Positions 46,366-56,761 of a stretch of DNA of 64,000 nucleotides are shown here, in pieces (the first letter of the stretch is position 1; each line of letters begins with the position of its first letter). A model generated the notes under the pieces. That model saw only the letters and a program-made list of their open reading frames with translations. It had not been told where the DNA came from and did no database searches. A program made the position numbers and the translations under genes. This stretch comes from Sphaerosporella brunnea. Lineage: Eukaryota; Ascomycota; Pezizomycetes; Pezizales; Pyronemataceae. The stretch covers positions 61,202 to 125,201 of the forward strand of contig VXIS01000115.1 in the NCBI GenBank assembly GCA_008704415.1, given 5' to 3'.

Positions 46366-47197
46366 TAGTTGCGGCCGTTAATTTTACCTGGCCCCGATGT
46401 TTATAAAATGCATTTACTTCACAAGCGGGATAGGTCTCCTCCCTAAGGATTCAGGATAGAACATACCATTCCGGCTCCACAATGCTCAATTATTCGACCA
46501 GTCTTTTGTCTTATAGCCATTTCTAATATACCGAGAGGATATCTACAGCAAATCAATGATATCGATACTTGCCGTTGCTTGACGTTACTCAGAAGACCAA
46601 AACACCACCCTCGCCGCTAGATCGACATATATACAACAGTTATTATGCCCACGAGGCGGCAACCTGCACATTCCATCCTCGATGTTAAGCTTAAAACGTC
46701 TCCCCCTTTTCGGGTACGAATGGGAAGACATGGCCATTAGACATTGAGCCTACCCCAGCGAACACCTGCGCTTGGGTAACGACATTGTCTCTGCCACACT
46801 TCCGTCATGTCCTAGGTAATATCCCCGATGCAAGGCCCCTGTGTTACGCGGATAGCAACAGGGCGGAACCCAAAAGCAGATCCCATCCCCTACTAGTACA
46901 GGACTCGAAAATACGAGCAATGTGCCTTGCCATGCATGCGGAGGAGATATAAAAACCAAAATCCAATATACCTTTATTAAGGATTTCCCGTTGTGGCCTT
47001 GGTTGACGCCCACGTGTAACAACCAGTGCCTTCGGGTACTACATCGAATGCGCATGAGCCGGGGTGGATATAACGATCTCAGGCTCTCACCACTTTCTGG
47101 TCCGTTTTTTGCTTTTGTCGACCGTTCCGCGTCGTCCCGTCATATATATAGCACCTTCAAAGGAAAGCGCCTACACAGATCGAAGAGCACCATTTCC
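46366..47197. promoter_or_regulatory. Permease upstream region
   Basis: 832 bp with no gene. A TATATATA box at 47143-47150 lies about 50 bp before the permease ATG at 47198, which favours that start over in-frame Met codons further upstream. Confidence 0.5.
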
Positions 47198-49253
47198 ATG
47201 GTGTTGCCCTCGCGTCAAACCTCTACCTCTACTGCCACTGCCAGCGGCGACTTGGAGCTCTGCACCATGCGCTCCAATGCCAGCCACGAGGAATTGTTTC
47301 CAACGTTTTACCGGCGGACTAATGCTGGTGAAGGAAGCCTTTCACATACCCAGTCTTCAACCACGGCCACGTCCGTCGGAAAGGCAGCGCGGCCAAGCAA
47401 CTCCCTGGATAGAGTCGTGTACGCTCCCATGGCTGAGCAGAAGAAGTTGGGATACTTTTCAACCGCATGTTTGATTATCAGCAAAGTGATTGGAACCGGA
47501 GTGTTTGCGAAACCCTCTGTGGTGTTGCAGAATAGCGGGGGGAAAGCCGTAAGCTTGGGGTTGTGGTTTGCGTGCGGATTGATGAGCTTGGCTGGGTTAG
47601 TTTTTTCCTGTCTTCTCACCTGTTTATTTGGCACTAGCTAATCGCCGTGGAAGTTTGATTATTTATGTGGAGCTGGGTATTGCTATGCCGTTCTCTGGTG
47701 GTGAGGTGATTTACGTACATATGTCCGTCCTCTCTGCTGAGTCTGCAGCGTCTAATGAGGGAACAGGTCGACGAAGCCTACCCACGACCCAAATATCTCG
47801 CTGTGATAGTGGTGTCTCTCCTCTTCATCTTCCTAACACACTGGGCCGGGAACTGCATAACCTTCGGCAAGCTTATCCTCCAAGCATTCGACCCGGGGAA
47901 TCCCAATCCGAACTACCACCTGCAGAAGTTCATCGCCTTAGTAATGCTCACCTGCGTGTGTGCAGTCCACATGTTCTCGCGAAAGATGGGAATCGCGCTC
48001 AACAACTTCCTCGCCATCTACAAAGTATCCCTAGTGGCCTTCATCATCATCATCGGCTTCGCAGCGATGGGCGGGGCAAAAGGGAAGGGCGTTCAAGATG
48101 GCGGGAATCCGAGGTTTGGCTTGAAAAATATCAGCACTGCCGAGCTCATGCGCACCGAGGGGAAGAGTATGAGCGAGTATGCGACTGCCATCCTTGGTGT
48201 ACTCTGGGCATACACTGGATGGGAAAACGCCAATTACGTTCTTTCCGAGGTTAAGAGGCCCCCGGGCCATGAGAGTAGGGTGTTCAAGGTAGCCGCGTTC
48301 GCAAGTATCGGGACTCTCACCATGCTCTATATGCTCGCCAATATTGCGTATTTCGCCGTACTCACAAACGAGGAAATGCTTGAGGATGGGGATATTGTAG
48401 CGGCGAAATTCTTCGTCAAGGTAGGCTCAGGCTCTCTTCTGTCCTCTCGATACTTAACTACTCACTGGTCTGGTCCGTTCTAAGGTCTTTGGGAAAGGGT
48501 ACTTTTCGGAGCGGATCTTGAAGGTGATGGTGGCGCTCAGCATCATGGGAAACTTCATCAGCTCTACATACTCGTATGCCACCCCCGTGCGCTCCAAAGC
48601 AGTGATTGTATCTGACCTCCACAAGCGTTGCCCGCGTCAAGCAAGAAATCGCCAAACTGCGGATCCTCCCATTCTCACAATTCTGGGCTCGACAATCCCA
48701 TTACGACACGCCGTCGGGCGCGCTGCTCCTGCACTGGCTAGTCGCCGCGCTTTTCATAATCTTCACACCCAACAACCACAACGACGAAGTCTACAACCTG
48801 ATAACCGACCTCTTCATCTACGGGCAGAGCTGGATGCTCATCCTAGTCTCCATGACGGTGTTTGCGCTGCGTGCCCAGCCGCTGAGAGCCTGGACACCTG
48901 CGCTGTTCCGGTACCCGGTGCTGGTCACCATCGTCGCTATTTATGTCCCGCTGAACGTGTTCGTGCTGGTGCTCTCGTGGTGGCCCCCGCCGAAGGCCCT
49001 CGAGAAGAAGAAAAACATCCCCAGCTATGTCACCCCTGGCGTGGCGACCGGCATCATCGCGTTTGGACTCATCTATTGGGTCGTGTTCGCGAAGGTGCTG
49101 CCGGCGCTGGGTTATGAAGTCTCGAGTTGCCCGGATGAGTTGGTCGATGGCAGTAGGGTTGTTACTTATAAGAGACATAAGACCGGGTTCGCAAAGATGG
49201 CGGATGAGTGGTGGCTGCAGACGGTTTTAAGGCGGGGGAGAGAGAGTAGGTAA
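47198..49253 (+). CDS. Amino-acid permease, Mup1/LAT-like (APC superfamily)
   Basis: Five exons: 47198-47595, 47654-47714, 47767-48420, 48485-48573, 48626-49253; 609 aa. Introns are 52-64 nt and all junctions restore conserved helices, for example LAGLIIYVELGIAMPFSGGE. The N-terminal 90 residues are polar and Ser/Thr-rich. TM1 contains the substrate-binding break IGTGVFAKPSVVL (compare IGTGIF in Mup1). Further TM segments are LAVIVVSLLFIFLTHWAGN, FIALVMLTCVCAVHMFS, LVAFIIIIGFAAMGG, a TM6-like WAYTGWENANYVLSEVKRP, and several toward the C terminus, about 12 in total. Mup1-type carriers take up methionine and related amino acids at the plasma membrane; which substrate is used here is inferred. 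Confidence 0.9.
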
Positions 49254-49421
49254 TGCAATGTATAATAGTTATAATACAACTAGCCGTCAGTCGGCCGTAG
49301 AGTACATGTGCGCGTTAAATATATATTGTGCTTACCCAATTCCCAAGACCTCCTCCTCCAACTCCATACTCCTACTCAGGGCGCAGCGCCGAACCGGCTC
49401 GGCGCGTCACTTTGGCGCCCT

Positions 49422-49845
49422 GTGGAAAAGGAGCTGGGATGGAAGCACCGCGGCTGGAGATAGCGGTCCATAGCGGAGCTGTTCCGGGAGGAGAAGGCCA
49501 CCCCACACATCCTGCAGTTTCTGCGGGGTACTAAGGTTGGGCAATCCGTGGCGGAGGAAGGCGATTCATCATCATTGTCCGAGTTTGGTGAGGGGTCAGA
49601 CGGGGAGGACTGACCAGGCCCAGGTGGCCACGGCTGTTATTTTCTGTTGTTACGGGCTTGTTTCTTTCCCTTGTTGTTTCGATTATACTTTTCCTTTCTG
49701 GTATTTGGGTGGCCGCAGTTGACCCATGAGATAGGATCAATAAGGGGGGCGGACAGGATAAGGGCGGGGACGTGTAGTGGGTCTGTCATGATCGTTAGCG
49801 GTCGCATACAGACAATAAACCGATTACAAACAATCCGCGCAACGA
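49422..49845 (+). mobile_element. LINE 3'-end remnant with stop codon
   Basis: Frame 49422-49613 reads VEKELGWKHRGWR, a TAG stop, then RSIAELFREEKATPHILQFL and RGTKVGQSVAEEG, matching the copy at 41.6-42.2 kb in the same order. The stop replaces the Trp codon TGG of the other copy, a change of the RIP type. A 3' UTR continues to the tail GACAATAAACCGATTACAAA near 49830. A 49361-49377 / 49848-49861 near-repeat (CTCC...CCTACTC) might be a decayed target duplication. Confidence 0.75.
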
Positions 49846-49869
49846 ACACTCTATCCTACTCTATACACA

Positions 49870-50007
49870 TAGAGGCGTGCAGACACCGGTGACGATCACA
49901 CACCGGCGACGGACCACCAAAAGGAAGAGCCTCAAGAAAGTTTGCGGTTGCAACGTACTAAAATCCGTCACCGGTGTGTGATGGTCACCGGTGTCTGCAC
50001 GCTTCTA
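49870..50007 (+). mobile_element. MITE with about 41-bp inverted repeats, TA flanked
   Basis: 138 bp between TA dinucleotides. Left arm starts GAGGCGTGCAGACACCGGTG and runs to 49913. The right arm is its reverse complement with three differences (G/A, G/C, C/T). The loop is about 50 bp. TA flanks and TIRs place it with Tc1/mariner-type non-autonomous elements. It inserted just behind the LINE tail. Confidence 0.8.
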
Positions 50008-51601
50008 CCTCTTAAGTAGTTATTGACATCTCATCCATGGTGGCGGAGACGAAAGTATGTGTCTTTGGCGGGCATCGGGGTTGTAACGGACGTAGGCATA
50101 TGCATCGCGGGGGGTCGTAAACTGAAGAGGCTGATTTTCTCCACCACCCAAACGCCTCTCCAATCGAGATCTGAATGGCCGCATCACCCCTCATGTTGGC
50201 CGCCTTTCAGCAGTTACAATCTCATTTCGCCGTTGTGGAAGATTTTTGTTGGGGTTGTTGGGGTGAAAACTTTGAGGGTTTGTAAGAGGAGCAACTGTCA
50301 CCGCCGGCCATATTATCACTGGTTGACATGCAGCGGCACCGGCTTGTCTATTCTGTTGGTCACGTTTGGATGACCTAGGAGGACTACTACCAGGCGAACG
50401 GCCGGATAGGAGTGTGTGATGGGGTGGGTCAGGTGCTCAAGACACGAAAGCTCACTCGTCGGCGTTAATTAGGGTACGACGGCGACGTTTCGGCCATATC
50501 TTCAACTTTTCTACAGGCAGTACGCGGTAGGCATGGCCGGAGGCAGCACCGCATTGGCGATGGCCAAGTTAAGCTCGACGAAGGAGTACTAGCAGTAGTA
50601 TCGTGCAGGCGGGGGGCATTTTAAACATTAACCAATGACACAACACAGCAGACTCCTCTCCTCCTCTCAAGGGGGGCAGCAGCCTAATGCAACACTTCCT
50701 TCAGCGCATGCTCAAACCACTGCTCCCCACCAGCACGTCCAATATCCTCACTGCCACACTTCTGCCGGATCATGCCCAAGGCCCACGCCAGACTTGACGG
50801 TACAATTCGGCCAGCCACACACACACACGCTCGCCTCGCCGCCCCGTTATCAGCGTGCACTTTGACCCGCCCCCAATTCTTTTGCTTGCATTTTTTGCCA
50901 CGGCTTTTTGTCGAGCTGCGATTGCAGCCCCTCGATCTCGGAGTATATAGGTCGGTGATCTTGCACACTACGTAGCCGTATGCCGTTACTCCCGAGCTGT
51001 TGGTGGCGGAGTCGATGTGCAGGTCGCCGGCGAGCGGCCGTGGGCCCGTGAAGGTTAGTTCGTGCAAGGCTGAGAGTCGTAGTAGAGAGCGCCGCGCAAG
51101 TGAGGAAGGGGAGGAAGCTAGCTGCTAGGAGGGGAATAGTGGTGAGCTGTGTGTGATCTCGTGGTGGGATACAGTAGGAAGAAAGATGAGGCTTCGTTCG
51201 AACTTTTTTCGATTGTTTGCAAGGCGAAATAGAAGATAGAATTGAAAAAAAAAAAAAAAAAAAAAAAAAGCAAGTACGCATTTCTATGCGGCTTCGTCGT
51301 CGCATTCGTTCTGTTCCTTCCGAGCGGAATGTCATGGCTGGATGCTCAATCAAGCCCAACAGATATCGAAGACGAAGCTGCGCACTTTTTTCGTGATTTT
51401 TTCTCGGTGGTCTATTTTGTGACTGCACCACCAACGGATGGAAGCGCTTTCAGGCGGTCTTTTCTATATCTTGCTTTTTGTATACGGAGGTATTTTGTGT
51501 TGCGCGAGTCCACACTTTAACTTGTGGCACGGCATTTATCATATGACAGTCAAGACTTGATGACAAAGGACAGTGTTCGATTATTACTTGTTTTTCCAAA
51601 G
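50008..51601. other. Spacer without a supported gene
   Basis: It contains broken frames, a 25-nt A run (51245-51269) and the possible secreted-protein relic at 50684-51144. Nothing else was recognised. Confidence 0.4.
50684..51144 (-). pseudogene. Possible relic of a small secreted protein
   Basis: On the minus strand one frame encodes a signal-peptide-like TIPLLAASFLPFLTCAALST (near 51150-51090) without an ATG. One nucleotide out of frame, directly after, follows a Cys-containing stretch GDLHIDSATNSSGVTAYGYV, continuing VCKITDLYTPRSRGCN, down to a stop at 50684. The pattern fits a secreted-protein gene that lost its start and took a frameshift, but chance frames are equally possible. No homologue was recognised. 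Confidence 0.2.
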
Positions 51602-51733
51602 TATAAAACCCCCGCAGTGTTAAAAGTGCCGAATACACCTCCATTATAAGACTTTAGCGTGTCCATTGGCCCTTCCACATAACTAGTGTGATGTAGGGAT
51701 ATTCGGCGCTTTTCACACTGCGGGGGGATAAAA
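51602..51733 (+). mobile_element. MITE with 27-bp CCCCCGCAGT inverted repeats
   Basis: Left arm CCCCCGCAGTGT followed by TAAAAGTGCCGAATA (51609-51635) and right arm TATTCGGCGCTTTTCA followed by CACTGCGGGGG (51700-51726) are inverted copies with two mismatches. TATAAAA/ATAAAAG lies outside both ends, so the flank may be TA. Total length is about 130 bp. A single related arm is at 63101-63127. Confidence 0.75.
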
Positions 51734-52059
51734 GCGCTCAATATGGCATGCAAGCCTGAGGCGTCCAGGCGACCACGACAGAGCACCGGCAATAAAAACC
51801 ACTTCAGCCAGAAGGTCAAGAAGTAACCGCTCCGAAAAAATAGCAATTGACCGTTGTTGTAGCCGCTAGCCGCAAGCGCCAAGCGCGCGCTCCAACCATG
51901 CACGGGGCTACTGCAGCTAAGCTAAGCTATGTAAGTAAGCTAAGCCTCCGCGGCCTCCGGCGGGCCGTTCCTCCCATTCCCTTCCTCCCGACACTACTTA
52001 CGCTAGTGGCATCACGCGAGCACAACCTCCCCAACACAACACAAATCCAAAAACCAAGA

Positions 52060-52390
52060 AACTCTCATTTTCATCTAGAGCAGAATAACCATAAGAATAA
52101 AAGTACAGCTCGCAAAAAACTCATAAAACTCATCGCTCAGAAGAAAAATCAAAAAACTCATCAAGTAAAAGAAATAAAAAGAAAAAAGGAAAAAAATCCA
52201 CAATCATCTCAAAACAAAACAACCGCTCATGATCATGATCATGCTCCATCTCATCGAAAAAAAAAAGAAGTGCACATAACTCTCATCTCATCACAACTCA
52301 AAAAAGGAAAAAGGAAAAAAGGAAATGAGGAAAAGGAATTCTCATCCCAAAAAGGCAACATAAAAAGGAACAAATGAAAAACCCATCAGA
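52060..52390. other. A-rich tract with repeated CTCAT
   Basis: A 330-bp low-complexity stretch on the + strand composed of A runs separated by CTCAT (about nine copies), with a (CATGAT) micro-run near 52228-52242. It lies within 600 bp of the LIM gene stop, so it may be the distal 3' UTR or terminator region of that minus-strand gene. Confidence 0.4.
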
Positions 52391-52661
52391 TCAAAAAATC
52401 AACACCATAACGCAAAACGCACCAAAGATCTGCCAATTGAAAAAACAAATCGCAAATGACATGGGCTCCATGACACCCCCAAAATGCTGCAAAAAGAGAC
52501 ATATCCCACCTTCCCACCGAACCTCCCATCCGCACCCAAATGACTCGTTTTGATATATCCATATGCACACGCCTCCCAAAATTCGCCGTTTCGAAAAAAA
52601 GCACGCAAGAGTGAAAGCAAAGCCAGCTCTGCGAGGTCTCTTACAGAAAAACTGAAGGTTC

Positions 52662-54903
52662 CTAACCCTTCAGTCTGCGTTCCTCGCAGGCGACGCACAC
52701 CGGGATCTCTCTGCCGTCGGTATTGCGGATGAAGAAGCGGCCGTCGTCGAAGGATCCGTTACATTCCTATGCCCCAAATTAGCTTAATCAACCAGCTCTC
52801 GGATAGGAAAACTAACCGTGCATACAAAGCACTCCTCATGCCACTCCCCACCCAGCGCCTTCACGACCGTTTCCGTCACCGGCTTGCGACACTTCTTGCA
52901 GCGTCCCGAATACCTCTTGGTGTAGCAACCCACACACCACGCGTACCCATCTTTCTCAACAAATTTGCTCTTGGCGTCGAAAGGATCTCCACACTCGGCA
53001 CAGAAGAAGTGCCCCTGATGCCACGTGGATCCGCACGCAACCACTACCTCGCCTTCAATAGGCGTCTTGCAGCTCTTGCACCGCGGCGAGAAAAGCTCGT
53101 GGAAGTCGAGATGGCAGTAGAAGCGGACTCCCGTGCCGTTGGCGTCGATACCCGCGTCTTCCAACCCTGCCTTTTCGAGCCGACGGGAGCGCGCTTCCTT
53201 CGGCTCTGGGTAGAACCCCACGTGCTCTAGGGGTGTCTGGCAGTGGTCGCAGCGGAAACATTCGCTGTGGAAACGCAGCGAGCCGGCGGTGACGATGCGG
53301 CCCTCGATAGGTTGACGGCACAAGTTGCAGCTTGCCCGTGGGCGCCCGGAAACGGAGGCAGTGGAATAGACTGATGTTGGTCGGCCGCGGGGTTGTGGGA
53401 GGGGGCGGCCGCTAGGGCGGGTGCTCGGGGTGGAGCTGCCAACCGAGATTGAAGGAATTGCGGACCTGCTGGACTCGCCTTGACCGGGGAGGTTGATGGA
53501 TGGGACTTTCGGGGAAGATTGCGTGTGGGGTAGATTGATGCTAGGCACAGAGGGAGTCACGTTGATACTCGGGGTGACGTTGATGCTCGGTACGCTGGGC
53601 TTGTCGTCCGGTAGCGAAATGGTAGGAATCGCAGGAGAAGACTTCGACTTTGAAACGTTGATTCTAGGCGCAGAAGGTGCCGCAGGCGGCTCTACAATGG
53701 CGATTACAGGCGGGGGCGGCTGCACCTGTGCGCCATATTTAGTGGTGTTTCTGCGCACAGGCACCGTTTCCTGAGGAGGAGTTGGACCCCTGGGACCGCT
53801 CGGACCACCAGTCTTCGGCAAAGGTCGACGCCCTAGCTCTTTGAGAATTTCCGCTTCGGTTTCGTCTTCTTCGCTGCCAGACTGAGGGGGGGTATCGGGG
53901 TTGACCTTGTACTTCGGGTGGTTGTGTTGCGTCGGGTCCTGCTTCCACGGCTCGACGTATGCTGGCCGCGGTGGGAGCGGCGAGCCGTATTGCCGCCTGC
54001 TAGTACTGGGAGCCTGGGAAGGGACATTTCCAGCTCTGCCGCTCATCGGATCCTTGCCCTCGGGGGATCCAGTCGGGCTGGGAGAGCCTGCCTTGTTGAT
54101 CCTGAGAGGCGCGACAGTGGGCAGCCCTTCTTGCGTTGACAAAGACTCAAAGTGCGCTGTAAGCTCCTTTTCGAGTTTATCCGCATCTTCCGGTTTCGGT
54201 GGGTGACACGGCGGCATCACGAGGGGACCATCACGGCCGGCAGACCCAGGAGGAATCGCATTGCCAATTCCAGGCAACTTCCACGAAACCCTCTTCTTGC
54301 GATCCGAATTTCCGGAAGAGTCGCTCGAGCCGGAAGAGATGCTATGCGTCTCGCCGTTGCTGCCAATTCCGGGCGGCTTAAACCTGTGTAAGCTGCCTGC
54401 AGGTGCTGTGGCCCGCTTCTGCTTAAGTGAGGAAGCCCGCGGCACGGGAGCGACGTCGGCAGTTCGCGCATTGGCTTCCACACCGTCCCAGCCGTTCTCC
54501 GATGATTTCGGGGGTGAGCGCCTGAAGCTCAAAATCGAGGCAGCCGTGTTGGATCGCTTGTGCGCAACCGAGGAGTGTTTCTGGATCAGCTTGCTTTCTC
54601 GCCGAGTCAGTGCCGGAGGAGGCGTCGCGCTATACAGCGAGGGTGTCGTCGGGTCAGCAACTACGGGGTCGGACACAGGCGGCGGGACCGAAGCGGTCGA
54701 GTTTCGCAGAAGCGACCATCGCGACTTCGAAGTCGATGATATCGAAATCGGGCGGTTACCTGTCGGTCGTTGGGGTCGGTTATTTCGCAGATCGGCTAGG
54801 TATTGCTCTTCGTCGCGTGTCAGCAGCGAGCAGCGTGTTTTCGCCATTAGCCGTACGTACCGAGCTGTTCCTTCGTCATATACGACTTCCTCGCTTCGGC
54901 CAT
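52662..54903 (-). CDS. Paxillin-like protein with three LIM domains
   Basis: Three exons: 54903-54861, 54795-52817, 52766-52662; 708 aa. Intron 1 (65 nt) joins MTKEQL to ADLRNNRPQRP; using the later ATG at 54847 would give a false start inside that intron. Residues 1-500 are Ser/Pro-rich with several SINV/SINLP repeats (about 415-460). The last 210 residues hold three LIM zinc-binding domains: CNLCRQPI...HSECFRCDHC...CHLDFHELF; CKSCKTPI...WHQGHFFCAEC...CVGCYTKRY; and CKKCRKPV...WHEECFVCTEC...CVACEERRL. The final exon completes the third LIM. The architecture matches fungal paxillin-like proteins (Pxl1 type), which act at actin rings and sites of polarised growth. Orthology is inferred from layout. 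Confidence 0.88.
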
Positions 54904-56761
54904 CGTGGCGGACGACTTTTCACGTCGAGATGCAGCGGACAGGATGGCGGTATCACGGGGGTCGGATCGAGATGGTCGATGAGGGTCTCTATTATTGGAT
55001 AGGGATGGGATTGGGGGGGTGGGTGGGCGGGCGGCTGCGCAGAACCGAGTTGCGACGGATTGTTTGTTGACAAGCGAATACAACAGCTTCTCTCTGTGCA
55101 CGCAATGGATGTGGTCGAAGTCGTATGGGAGGGGGGCGAGAGGCGAGAGGTCGGGGGGAGGGCAGGAGGTAAAGAAATTGGTTGGAGTGGGGTGTTTGAG
55201 GGGAGGAGTAAGAATATGAGTTGTTCGAAATTTGTTTTGCAGGTGTGTGTGGGTCGTATGTGCGAGTATTGAATTGAGAGGTGGGAGTTGGAGGGTGGGT
55301 TGGCTGTCTCTCAATTATTCTTCGCGTCCGTTCCGCCCTGTCTCCCTTATCCCCGTGCGCTCACATGCAGCCTTTTCTTTCCTCTCGATTGAGTTGGCGA
55401 CGCACGGACAGCACACCACCTGATTGTGAATCGCAAGCAAAGCTCCGTTGTGCAGGACAACCGCGCCAAGGCAGGCTGCGCGATGCAGCGAGGCTCGGCT
55501 GACAAAGACAACGACCAAGCCAAAGCCCGCACGTGATCTACTATGGGATTTGCGGCTTAATGTTATTCACCCGCTCGCAGAGCTAGTTCGGTTCTTGATG
55601 CCGGCAGCTCAACTAAGTGGAGTGTGATATGGGGGATTCGATCCCTATCATAACGGTGACCAGCAACATGATGATTCCCCCTTTTGCCCAGAGCATCATG
55701 GCCAACACAAAGTAGTGATCATGGAATAGAGTAAGTAGCTTGAGGGCTTCTGAGCCTAAACAACCACATCGATATGGTTACCACCCTCCCCTCCAAAAAC
55801 AAAGGAGCACCAAAAAGAAATTATCTCGGCTCGAACCCGGATTGGAACCGGGGACCTCTCGCAAGAATCACTAGACCATCCAAGCGAGTGATGCCGTGTG
55901 AAGTTTGTACTTGTCTATCTTTTGTTCAGCAGAGAAAAGATTATGGTAGCCCCTTTGTCAGCCGCCTTATTGATGTGATCTCATGCGGCAACCCTAAACA
56001 CCGGTCAGACAAAAACAAAATGGAAAGGTATAAGCAGAAAGAAACAGCGCGAAAAAACACGAAATGCGGCCATGGCCACCAGGGCCCAATCACTCCTCAT
56101 CCTCCTCCTCCTCCTCCTCCACAGGAGCAACCGCCACAGCTTGGCTGACCTTGATTGATATCCCGCTACGCCGGTAGCAGTATGTTTCCAACCATACACC
56201 CAACACCAACAGAAAGTAACAACACAGGGATTTCTGGTGCCATCAAGGCGACGGCGATGCTCACCATGGCTACGATATATGAAGCACTTGCAGGAAGAGG
56301 AGGCCACTGAGACCTACTTCCTCCACCCCCCACGGTATCCTCGAACAAATGTTCTTACGCTCGCTCTCACGAACGCTGGCTTCCCTCCCTCTTCGATAGA
56401 ATCCTCAAAGAGGTAATGCTAGCGCACGCCGTCCATACAAACTTTTTGAGAACTCAAAGGATAAGTGGTGAAAGCAAGCATGCGCACTCGGGCCTCGCTT
56501 GGAGTATATGGTTGGTGGTTTGGGTCTTTATCCTGCAGGGAGTGTATCTGTTGATAAATGCCTTGGGTGGCATGGAGGCGCGGTATGGAAGTTCCACGGT
56601 TTACCCTATCCCCACGGCAGAGCCGTGCTTACTTAAGTGAGAGATAACTTCTGTATCACTCGCTCGACCACAAAAGCTCATATCATTAACCACTAAGTAC
56701 TTGATTATTTCACTCCTAAACCAGTAGGGATACTTTGAATTCGGCCAGCCGGTAAATACAA
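54904..56761. other. LIM gene upstream region and spacer
   Basis: 1.9 kb with the LIM promoter (first about 600 bp) and a broken tRNA-Pro at 55828-55885. Two short hydrophobic frames, 56166-56348 (-) and 56416-56640 (+), may or may not be exons; each has one possible membrane segment, but no start or splice model convinces me. Confidence 0.4.
55828..55885 (-). pseudogene. Truncated tRNA-Pro-like sequence
   Basis: On the minus strand the order is acceptor GCTTGGA, TG, GTCTAGTG, ATTCT, TGCGAGAGGTCC and the T arm CCCGG-TTCCAAT-CCGGG. The partner strand TTCGAGC and a C follow. The acceptor arms pair over 7 bp (two G-T). The D-arm and variable-region blocks match eukaryotic tRNA-Pro, but part of the D loop and about 9 nt of the anticodon arm (where the TGG-type anticodon should lie) are missing, so it cannot be a working tRNA. 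Confidence 0.6.

Noticed and set aside
54784..54847. LIM gene start at the Met of 54847 (MAKTRCSLL)
   Set aside because: This Met lies inside the first intron; the spliced start at 54903 gives the continuous EQLADLRNNRP sequence and a good intron.
55636..55650. GGGGGATTCGATCCC, resembling a tRNA T arm
   Set aside because: The B-box spacing is one base short and no A box or acceptor partner lies upstream.
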